Source: JAGQOZ01 sp041399205
GTDB lineage: Bacteria; Planctomycetota; Planctomycetia; Pirellulales; Pirellulaceae
Direction of reading: 5' to 3'
Assembly (NCBI GenBank): GCA_041399205.1
Contig: JAWKTK010000003.1
Span: 62,001 to 126,000 of the forward strand
Length of the DNA: 64,000 bases
In this document: in pieces, positions 57,299 to 64,000 of the stretch
Layout of the letters: the number at the start of each line of letters is the position of its first letter
Numbering within the stretch: the stretch's first letter is position 1
Notes under the pieces: generated by a model
The model's input: only the letters and a program-made list of their open reading frames with translations
Databases searched by the model: none
Told to the model about the DNA's origin: nothing
Made by a program: the position numbers and the translations under genes

Positions 57299-57595
57299 AT
57301 GTTGATACCACGTTTTTCTATTCGCAGTTTGCTGCTTGTCACTACCGTTTGCGCGCTGGTGTTCTTGGTGTTTCGCTTGGCGATGAAGGAACATAGCTGG
57401 GCGGTAGGGCTTTCGGTCACCATTCTTTGTATGGTCGGAGCGTTTGTGTTGTACGGTTCGCTGTTCTTGGTTTCCTTGGCGGTGGTTCGCTTTACCAGTT
57501 TGGCGAAACCGCCCGAGAGACATGAATCGCCATTCGCGACCGACCGATTGCCGCCGCAAGTGATTCCGCCGAGGCAAGTAGATGAAAATGCGTGA
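57299..57595 (+). CDS. Small membrane protein preceding the ABC cluster
   Basis: The 98-residue protein starts MLIPRFSIRSLLLVTTVCAL, with two hydrophobic segments (about 10-27 and 37-63) and a Pro-rich polar tail. RFSIRSLLL is a common planctomycete membrane-protein opening. It ends 33 bases before the next gene. Function unknown; perhaps an accessory subunit of the following transporter. Confidence 0.6.
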   Translation: MLIPRFSIRSLLLVTTVCALVFLVFRLAMKEHSWAVGLSVTILCMVGAFVLYGSLFLVSLAVVRFTSLAKPPERHESPFATDRLPPQVIPPRQVDENA

Positions 57596-57627
57596 CGATC
57601 AACATCCAGCGAAGGCCAGCAACATGA

Positions 57628-59856
57628 GTGCTCCAATTACGTGTTCGTGTTGGTCGAATCGCCATCCTGTTGGTGACGATGCTGGATGCACCCTGTTCGG
57701 CAATTCCTACGGCGGAGATCGCGTTGCCCAGCGGGCGAGTTTCCAAGTCGGGCGTAGTGGTGACGGTTCGCAGTAGTTGGATCAACACCAGTGGATACCG
57801 ACCGCTGGACATCACGATTGATTGTCCGAAAGGCGCGACGGCCGATCGTTCGTTCGTGGTGGTGATGGAGCCAACTGGTTGGTACTACAACAATCACAAA
57901 GTTGCCGTTCGGACCGAATTGGAATTGCCGCAGGGCAGTACCAGCGTTCAGCGTCGCGTCTACGTACCACAGAATTATTCGTGGAATTCGCTGACCGTCG
58001 ATACGTATGAAGATGGAGTTCAAGACAAAGAATTGTCAGCCTCCAGCGGGTTCGATAATTCAAACTACAATGGTCAAAACTGGACAGAAGCGTATCCCGG
58101 TTGGTTGTTCATCGATTCGGATGCCCTGTCCAGTAACAATGGCAATGGGAAACTGCCTGACTTTCGCAGTTGCTTGACGCTCATTCCGCCTTCGGAACAG
58201 ATAATCACTCAAATGGCTCAGGGGCTTTACCAAGCCGACTCTGAATTCACGGTCGTGGATAGACGAAATTTCATTCGCAGTCTGTCGACCGCTCATTTAG
58301 CCGCGCCATCCAACATCCCCGATCACTGGCTGGGCTACACTTGCATCGGCATCACGGTGATTTCCACCGACGACTTGCAAGTCTTGCAAACCGATTACCC
58401 GCAGCGTTGGGACGCTTTGCAAACGGCACTTAAAACTGGCGGCGTCTTAGTGGTATATGACGAAGCAGAAGCCGATTCGCAACCCGTGGCGGACACGGTT
58501 AGAAAAGCATTCACGAACGACACCTTGGGCAACTGGCGCGATCCCAGTTCGGTCTATGGCCACGCCATTCCAAGAAATGTGATTCCTTCCGACTACAACA
58601 ACAATTTCCTGCAGCGAACGGGAATCGACAGTATTCGCCATCGGCCGGAAGAAGAGGACCGATTCTACACCGACGAAGACGGCAACAGTATCGTCCCCAA
58701 AGCTCCGGCCGCGTCGTTTGTTACGGCCAGCTATGTAGGCGGCCACGTAGTTGCGGTACAGGGAGATCCGTTTTCCGAACCGCCCTATTACTGGGATTGG
58801 ATTCTTCGCGAAGTTGGTCCCGACAATTGGCAGTGGCACCGCCGCAATGGGTTTTCCACGGTTCGCAACAACGTTCGATTTTGGGATTGGATGATTCCCG
58901 GCGTCGGGGCAGCTCCGGTCGGCGCGTTTGTAATCTTGATCACCCTGTTTGTAATCGTCATTGGGCCCGTCAACTATTTCTGGCTGCAACATTGGAAGCG
59001 TCTGTATTTGATTCTGTTTACAGTGCCGCTGGGCGCCGGCTTGGTGACCATAGCGCTGCTCACTTACTCGATTCTGCATGACGGCCTGGGTACTCGGATT
59101 CGAATTCGCAGTTTTACATCGCTGACGGCCGACAACGAAATGACGGCGTGGAGTCGTCAGACCTATTACGCTGGATTGGCACCATCGGGCGGGATGACGT
59201 TCGATCAAAATACGGCCGTGTTTGTGGTCGATCCGGACCCCTATGACGCACCCAAAGAACGTGAAGTCGATTGGGTCGATTCGCAGCGATTGGGAAATGG
59301 TTATTTGCGAAGCCGAGTGCTTTCGCAGTTCGCCACCATGACCACCAAAACGCAATCGCCCGAATTCTCGATTCAAGCCATTCAAGAAGATGGCCAAATT
59401 CGCGTGACGAACCACAGCCAAGTCATGTTGGAACATGTCATCTGTAAAGGCCTGGATGGAAAGACGTACTACGGCGAAGCCATTCCGCCAAACGGGACGG
59501 GTGTATTGCTCGACAATGTCGCGGCGGATGTTTTAATGGTCGGCCTGTTGCAGAAGAATCGGCCTGCAGCACCCGAAGGTTTTCGCGGCGGCGGAGGGCG
59601 GTGGAGCCGCCGACGATATTACGGCAACTATTCCATGGACGAAGGAACGGCCATGCCTTCGTTTGAAACGTCTGTCATGGAACGTCAGATCAATCGAATT
59701 GCCAATCTGGCCAACGAACCCAACGGTGTTTTCTTTGCCATTACAGATGAAACGCCGGCCAGCATCGACGTGGGTGTGGAAGGCGGCCAACACGAAGCGG
59801 GCTTTCACGTGATTCACGGATTGGTGCAACCCTTGGAAGCAGCGGAGAAGAATTGA
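57628..59856 (+). CDS. Secreted/membrane auxiliary protein of the ABC cluster
   Basis: The 742-residue protein opens with a basic n-region and hydrophobic stretch (RVGRIAILLVTMLDAPCSA), consistent with export. A beta-sandwich part (residues 25-170) is followed by a Rossmann-like domain (WLGYTCIGITVISTDDLQVL and LKTGGVLVVYDEAEAD) that resembles the glutamine-amidotransferase-like GldG fold. Two membrane segments (about 435-495) and a C-terminal beta domain with a Gly/Arg patch complete it. The start is uncertain: GTG at 57628 or an ATG at 57582 in another frame. The stop overlaps the next gene (TGATG), so the two are translated together. Confidence 0.72.
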   Translation: MLQLRVRVGRIAILLVTMLDAPCSAIPTAEIALPSGRVSKSGVVVTVRSSWINTSGYRPLDITIDCPKGATADRSFVVVMEPTGWYYNNHKVAVRTELELPQGSTSVQRRVYVPQNYSWNSLTVDTYEDGVQDKELSASSGFDNSNYNGQNWTEAYPGWLFIDSDALSSNNGNGKLPDFRSCLTLIPPSEQIITQMAQGLYQADSEFTVVDRRNFIRSLSTAHLAAPSNIPDHWLGYTCIGITVISTDDLQVLQTDYPQRWDALQTALKTGGVLVVYDEAEADSQPVADTVRKAFTNDTLGNWRDPSSVYGHAIPRNVIPSDYNNNFLQRTGIDSIRHRPEEEDRFYTDEDGNSIVPKAPAASFVTASYVGGHVVAVQGDPFSEPPYYWDWILREVGPDNWQWHRRNGFSTVRNNVRFWDWMIPGVGAAPVGAFVILITLFVIVIGPVNYFWLQHWKRLYLILFTVPLGAGLVTIALLTYSILHDGLGTRIRIRSFTSLTADNEMTAWSRQTYYAGLAPSGGMTFDQNTAVFVVDPDPYDAPKEREVDWVDSQRLGNGYLRSRVLSQFATMTTKTQSPEFSIQAIQEDGQIRVTNHSQVMLEHVICKGLDGKTYYGEAIPPNGTGVLLDNVAADVLMVGLLQKNRPAAPEGFRGGGGRWSRRRYYGNYSMDEGTAMPSFETSVMERQINRIANLANEPNGVFFAITDETPASIDVGVEGGQHEAGFHVIHGLVQPLEAAEKN

Positions 59857-60806
59857 TGGTCGCGGCATCCCATCCCATGATTGAACTGCGGCGGCTGCAC
59901 CGCTTCTTTGGACGGACTCGAGCAGTAAACGATATTTCGTTCACGCTGGAAAAGGGCGAAGTGTTCGGCTACATCGGTCCCAACGGTGCCGGCAAGACGA
60001 CCAGCATGCGCATTTTAGCCACATTGGATTTGCCCACGTACGGCGACGCCTTGGTGGATGGATTCTCCGTGGTGACGGATCCGGATCGAGTGCGTAAGCG
60101 GCTGGGATTTATGCCCGATTATTTTGGCACGTATACCAACGTGAATTGCGCGGAGTATCTGGACTTTTATGCTCGAGCCTACGGATTGGTGGGCCGAGAA
60201 CGTCATCGAGCGTTACAGCATGTGATGTCGTTTACTCAGCTGGACGCGTTGGCGGACAAGCCGATTCGAGGACTTTCCAAAGGTATGAAACAGCGCTTGT
60301 GTTTGGGCCGTTCCATGATTCATGATCCGGCCGTCATGATCTTGGACGAACCAGCCGCCGGCTTGGATCCGCGAGCGCGCATTGAACTTCGTGAAATGAT
60401 TGGCGAATTGGCGTCCGGCCAAGGCAAATCGATTCTGATCAGTTCGCACATCTTGACCGAATTGGGCGAAATGTGTGACCGCATCGGCATCATTGAAAAA
60501 GGCGAATTACTGGCCGTGGGTAAAGTGGATGACATTCGCGAACAGATGGGCGCCAAGCGAGATGTACGTGTCCGAGTGTTAGCCGACGCGGAAAAGGTGG
60601 TGGCGTGGTTACAGTCGCACGAATCGATTCACGAAGTAAAACAAGCCGATTCGCAGATCTATTATTCGCATTCCGGGACTCGGCACGAAGAAGCGCAGCT
60701 GTTAGCGCAACTGGTTCGCGAAGGATTTGAAGTGGCCGAATTCGCCAGTCATGAACGAACATTGGAAGAAGTATTTATGCATGTGACCAAGGGAATTGTG
60801 CAATGA
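59856..60806 (+). CDS. ABC transporter ATP-binding protein
   Basis: This is an ABC-2 type ATPase of 316 residues. Walker A is GPNGAGKTT (41-49); the signature is LSKGMKQRLCLGRSM; Walker B is VMILDEPAAGLDP. A 90-residue C-terminal extension (RVRVLADAEKVVAWL and on) is common in exporters of the gliding or copper type. The start ATG overlaps the previous stop by one base and its own stop overlaps the permease start (ATGA), so the three genes form one operon. Substrate unknown. Confidence 0.93.
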   Translation: MVAASHPMIELRRLHRFFGRTRAVNDISFTLEKGEVFGYIGPNGAGKTTSMRILATLDLPTYGDALVDGFSVVTDPDRVRKRLGFMPDYFGTYTNVNCAEYLDFYARAYGLVGRERHRALQHVMSFTQLDALADKPIRGLSKGMKQRLCLGRSMIHDPAVMILDEPAAGLDPRARIELREMIGELASGQGKSILISSHILTELGEMCDRIGIIEKGELLAVGKVDDIREQMGAKRDVRVRVLADAEKVVAWLQSHESIHEVKQADSQIYYSHSGTRHEEAQLLAQLVREGFEVAEFASHERTLEEVFMHVTKGIVQ

Positions 60807-62416
60807 ATTCCGGCGAAATCATCTTGGCCGAAGCGATCGAACGCCGCTCGGCCCAACCCACCAGCAGCTGGTTGTCGACGCTGGTAGATGCCGTAGCGGG
60901 CCAGGTTACCGATCGGCTCAATCCCATCTTGGTCAAGGAAGCTCGGCAAGCACTCAAGAGCCGACAGTTTGTGGTCACGTTCACGCTGTTGCTGATTGCG
61001 GCGTGGGTCTGGACACTGTTTGAGGTTTCCATGAACATGCCCGGCGTCTACTACACACCGTTAGGTGGCGAACTGATGCTGGGCTACTATTTTATTCTCG
61101 CGGTACCGATGTTGGTGATTGTGCCGTTCACCTCGTTTCGTTCGCTGGCGTCGGAACAAGAAGATGGCACATACGAATTGCTGTCGATCACTTCGCTCTC
61201 GTCGCGACAAATCGTCACGGGCAAGTTGGCCAGCGCCATTTTGCAAATGGTGGTGTACTATTCGGCGCTGGCGCCCTGTTTGGCGTTCACGTATTTATTA
61301 CGAGGCATCGATGTGGCAACCATCTGCCTGTTGCTGTTCTACACGTTCTTGGCGTCGGTCTTATTCAGTGCCGTTGGTTTGGTCTTTGCGGGCTTTTCCA
61401 CCCAACGCACATGGAACGCCATGGTCAGTGTGTTGTTGCTGCTGGCATTGGCGTTTGGCACCTTCGGCTGGTTGGTCTTCTTGGTAGACGAATTGTATGA
61501 CGCACTTGCTCGCGTTCCCCTGGATGCGCCGGAATTCTGGATCGGCAATTTGGTGGCGGTGACGGCGTATATTTCGTATCTGGTCCTGTTCGTACAGGTG
61601 GCGGCAGCTCAGAACAGTTTTGCCAGTGACAACAAGTCAACTCGGATTCGTGTCACGCTACTGGTTCAAGCGGCGTGCTATGTCGGCTGGATTGGATTTG
61701 CCTTCGCGCAATTTGGGTACGAACCGGGAATCCCCGTCGTGGCGGCCTTCTACGCAGCGTTTCACTGGATGATTTACGGAGCGTATTTGTGTAACGAAGG
61801 AGACATTGTTTCGCCTCGAGTGAAACGGAGTTTGCCACAGAGTTTTCTGGGCCGCACGCTGCTGACTTGGTTCAATCCCGGATCGGGAACGGGCTATTTG
61901 TTTGCTGTGGCAACGTTTGGAACCATCGTGGCTGCCTTTACCATGATTGGAATGGTCGTCGAAGTCATGGGCTACCAACAGCGTTGGGGACCACGCCTGG
62001 ACGAACTCGTTTGGGGCTTGGCGTTCCTGTTGGCGTATTACGTTGCGTACTTGGGCGCAGGCCGCATCTTGTTGCGAATGATTCCCGCTTGGCAACGAGA
62101 AATCTTCTTGGTACCGATTCTGCTGTACTTGGTATTGCTGGTTCTGGGGATCGTGATCCCCATGGGCATTGACGCTGCCGTTAGTCGCAATTCCAACCTG
62201 GACTATTCCGCTCTGCATTCCAGCAACTGGGCTTGGACGTTGAACGAAGTGTTAGACAGCTCCGTTCCCGTGGCAACCTATGTTCTGGTGCTGGGTTCGG
62301 CAGCGTTGATCTTCCTGGTCAACCTGATCCTGGCGACTCGAGAAATCGAAGCGGTCCGCATCGCCACACCGCAACGCATTCTGGACGAAGACCGATCTCC
62401 TGCAACGGATACGTAA
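60803..62416 (+). CDS. ABC-2 type transporter permease
   Basis: This membrane protein of 537 residues begins with a cytoplasmic leader (to about 50), LNPILVKEARQALKSRQF, then a hydrophobic segment and SEQEDGTYELLSITSLSSRQIVTGKLASA, the landmark of ABC-2 permeases (EQExGT). Ten to twelve hydrophobic segments run to the end. It is twice the usual half-permease length and may carry both membrane halves. It pairs with the ATPase before it. Confidence 0.9.
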   Translation: MNSGEIILAEAIERRSAQPTSSWLSTLVDAVAGQVTDRLNPILVKEARQALKSRQFVVTFTLLLIAAWVWTLFEVSMNMPGVYYTPLGGELMLGYYFILAVPMLVIVPFTSFRSLASEQEDGTYELLSITSLSSRQIVTGKLASAILQMVVYYSALAPCLAFTYLLRGIDVATICLLLFYTFLASVLFSAVGLVFAGFSTQRTWNAMVSVLLLLALAFGTFGWLVFLVDELYDALARVPLDAPEFWIGNLVAVTAYISYLVLFVQVAAAQNSFASDNKSTRIRVTLLVQAACYVGWIGFAFAQFGYEPGIPVVAAFYAAFHWMIYGAYLCNEGDIVSPRVKRSLPQSFLGRTLLTWFNPGSGTGYLFAVATFGTIVAAFTMIGMVVEVMGYQQRWGPRLDELVWGLAFLLAYYVAYLGAGRILLRMIPAWQREIFLVPILLYLVLLVLGIVIPMGIDAAVSRNSNLDYSALHSSNWAWTLNEVLDSSVPVATYVLVLGSAALIFLVNLILATREIEAVRIATPQRILDEDRSPATDT

Positions 62417-62611
62417 AGATTCGTTTGTGTAGGTTCGAAGAAAGTCGGTTTTGGCCGTATCCGACAACATGGTTGCATTCCAAGTGGCGGCGTCTCTGTT
62501 AAAATGGCTGGCGACGCCATGCTAGATCCGACATGTCAACGAGAAAGAACCATCCTAGCCCGAAGCGTGAGTTTTGAAGTTGCGCAATTGCGTTTTTTCG
62601 GCGAAACATCC

Positions 62612-62676
62612 TAGCCCGAAGCGTCAGCGAGGGGAAACTGAGCGATTCTGAAGTCCCTCACTTACGTGTCGGGCTA
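62612..62676. repeat. Dispersed intergenic repeat, copy 3
   Basis: It starts TAGCCCGAAGCGTCAGCGAG and ends CCCTCACTTACGTGTCGGGC, with TA beyond. Its two ends are near-complements, so it folds as a long hairpin. A half copy (TAGCCCGAAGCGTGAG, 62555-62570) lies just upstream. This and the copies at 28979 and 29057 are one repeat family. The rest of the gap (62417-62780) shows no gene. Confidence 0.8.
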
Positions 62677-62780
62677 CCCAAAAAAACAACCACGAAAACG
62701 ATTCCCTGCTCGACGCGTCAGCCAGACAAACCAACAACGCCGCCGCCCATTTTTGACTTTCCTGAACCTCCGAGCGTTCC

Positions 62781-64000
62781 ATGACCTATTTCGTTCGCTT
62801 TTTCTGCAACTTGATTTTTCCTCTTGTGCTCGCCGTAAGTCAGTCGGCCGCGCTGGCGCAGATTGATTTCGCCAAGCAAGTCCAGCCGATTTTGGCTGAC
62901 AACTGTTTGTCATGCCATGGATTTGACGAAGAGCATCGCGAAGCCGACGTGCGGCTGGATACGTTTGACGGCGCGACGGGCCAAGACGGCAGCTCGCCCG
63001 CTATCGTTCCGCACGAACCCGATCAAAGCGAACTGTTCGCGCGTATCCAGTCGGACGACGACGATCTGCGCATGCCGCCAGCCGACAGCGGTAAAACACT
63101 GACCGCAGAAGAAATCGACATCCTGCGACAATGGATCGCGGAAGGAGCGAACTACACCAAGCACTGGGCGTTTATTGCGCCGCAGAAGATCACTCCGCTC
63201 CAATTGCCTGAAGTCCAACACCCGATTGATCAGTTTGTGCAAGCGAAATTGCACGACGCCGAGTTGACTGCTTCGCCCATCGCGGCACCGGCCACGTTAA
63301 TGCGTCGAGTCTGCTTGGATCTGATCGGCTTGCCTCCCACGCCCGATGAAATTGATCAATTCGAAACGGACTATGCCAAGGATCCTAATTCGGCCTATCT
63401 AGACTTGGTCAATCGTTTGCTGGACAGTCCGCACTACGGTGAACGCTGGGGACGTTGGTGGCTGGATCAAGCTCGGTATGCCGACAGCAACGGCTATTCG
63501 ATTGATGCGCCGCGAGAAATCTGGCCTTATCGTGATTGGGTGATTCAAGCGTTGAATGACGACATGCCGTTTGATCAATTCACCATAGAACAATTGGCCG
63601 GCGATCTGTTGCCGCACGCTACGTTGGCACAAACGGTGGCCACCGGATTTCATCGCAACACGCAGATCAATCAGGAAGGCGGAATTGATCCGGAGCAGTT
63701 CCGAATAGACAGCGTGTTTGATCGAGTGGCCACGACGGGCATGGTCTGGTTTGGCCTCACGGTCGGCTGTGCTCAATGTCACGATCACAAGTTCGATCCC
63801 ATTTCTCAGCGCGAATTTTACCAGTTGTTTGCGTTCTTCAATAACCAGGACGAACCGTCCATCAAAGTCTATGCGGACGATATCGACGTCGACGCGTTGC
63901 AGGACGAACAACGCCAATTGCAACATGAATTGACCGAACAGATCGATGCGCAACAGACCGAATTCGCTCAATGGGAAGCGGCGTTGACCGAAGAAGATCG
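62781..64000 (+). CDS. PSCyt1/DUF1549 cytochrome c family protein, 3' end outside window
   Basis: The ATG at 62781 gives a signal peptide (MTYFVRFFCNLIFPLVLA, then QSAALAQ). The N-terminal heme motif CLSCH at residues 42-46 belongs to the PSCyt1 domain; RMPPADS and EIDILRQWIAEGA continue it. DUF1549 follows with RRVCLDLIGLPPTPDEI, HYGERWGRWWLDQARYADSN, FHRNTQINQEGGIDPEQF and CAQCHDHKFDPI, a second CxxCH. A DUF1553 half should follow outside the window; planctomycetes usually pair this gene with a DUF1501 protein. No stop occurs before 64000. Confidence 0.92.
   Translation, partial: MTYFVRFFCNLIFPLVLAVSQSAALAQIDFAKQVQPILADNCLSCHGFDEEHREADVRLDTFDGATGQDGSSPAIVPHEPDQSELFARIQSDDDDLRMPPADSGKTLTAEEIDILRQWIAEGANYTKHWAFIAPQKITPLQLPEVQHPIDQFVQAKLHDAELTASPIAAPATLMRRVCLDLIGLPPTPDEIDQFETDYAKDPNSAYLDLVNRLLDSPHYGERWGRWWLDQARYADSNGYSIDAPREIWPYRDWVIQALNDDMPFDQFTIEQLAGDLLPHATLAQTVATGFHRNTQINQEGGIDPEQFRIDSVFDRVATTGMVWFGLTVGCAQCHDHKFDPISQREFYQLFAFFNNQDEPSIKVYADDIDVDALQDEQRQLQHELTEQIDAQQTEFAQWEAALTEED

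Noticed and set aside
58447..59436. 329-codon minus-strand ORF inside the ABC auxiliary gene
   Set aside because: Shadow of the sense frame; no motif or start signal.

Overview
The window looks like chromosomal DNA of a marine-type planctomycete of the Pirellulales (Rhodopirellula/Blastopirellula-like). This is inferred from gene families, not from any database search. The markers are a secreted sulfatase, a PVC-type CxxCH membrane dehydrogenase, a DUF1559 protein, a PSCyt1/DUF1549 cytochrome, an eukaryote-type Ser/Thr kinase beside an FHA protein, a PQQ-propeller protein, an LRR protein, a thioredoxin-trypsin protein, and an OprB porin with an acidic low-complexity linker.

Layout. 0-6 kb: the 3' part of a chemoreceptor gene, then an OprB porin gene split by an IS1634-type insertion sequence; both terminal inverted repeats and a 6-bp target duplication are visible. 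6-16 kb: housekeeping genes (uridine kinase, a LarA/DUF2088 protein, a DUF368 lipid-carrier transporter, ispE-spoVG, lepA, a ROK sugar kinase, a NadD-like nucleotidyltransferase). 16-21 kb: a four-gene cluster of coiled-coil protein, FHA protein, transmembrane Ser/Thr kinase and membrane protein. 21-31 kb: a sulfatase, then a stretch in which every gene (membrane-LRR protein, folD, PQQ-propeller protein, thioredoxin-trypsin protein) is cut by small indels, with a 12-copy ~44-bp tandem repeat in its middle. 31-43 kb: metG, a bidirectional terminator, and a ten-gene minus-strand chemotaxis operon (cheA, cheW, mcp, cheY, HDOD, cheB, cheR, cheX, cheY, unknown). 43-51 kb: a cysteine desulfurase, a redoxin/cytochrome c/copper-monooxygenase fusion, an Hsp70-like gene, tRNA-Pro, and a REP-associated tyrosine transposase flanked by its REP palindromes. 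51-64 kb: a DUF1559 protein, the large CxxCH dehydrogenase, small membrane proteins, a three-gene ABC exporter cluster, and the 5' part of a PSCyt1/DUF1549 cytochrome gene that leaves the window.

Genes that should be indispensable (lepA, metG, folD) and many others carry single-base frameshifts, often beside short homopolymers. The simplest reading is that much of the breakage is consensus error; 22.7-30.8 kb is far worse than the rest. The porin interruption is different in kind: a clean transposon insertion with a duplicated target. The best candidates for new biology are the porin-splitting IS with a 24-bp perfect palindrome before its transposase, the REP/RAYT unit with a five-copy TATAAT-bearing 14-bp array at the start codon and a REP supplying the stop codon, the redoxin-cytochrome-monooxygenase fusion, the SpoVG protein with a zinc ribbon, and the coiled-coil/FHA/kinase cluster.
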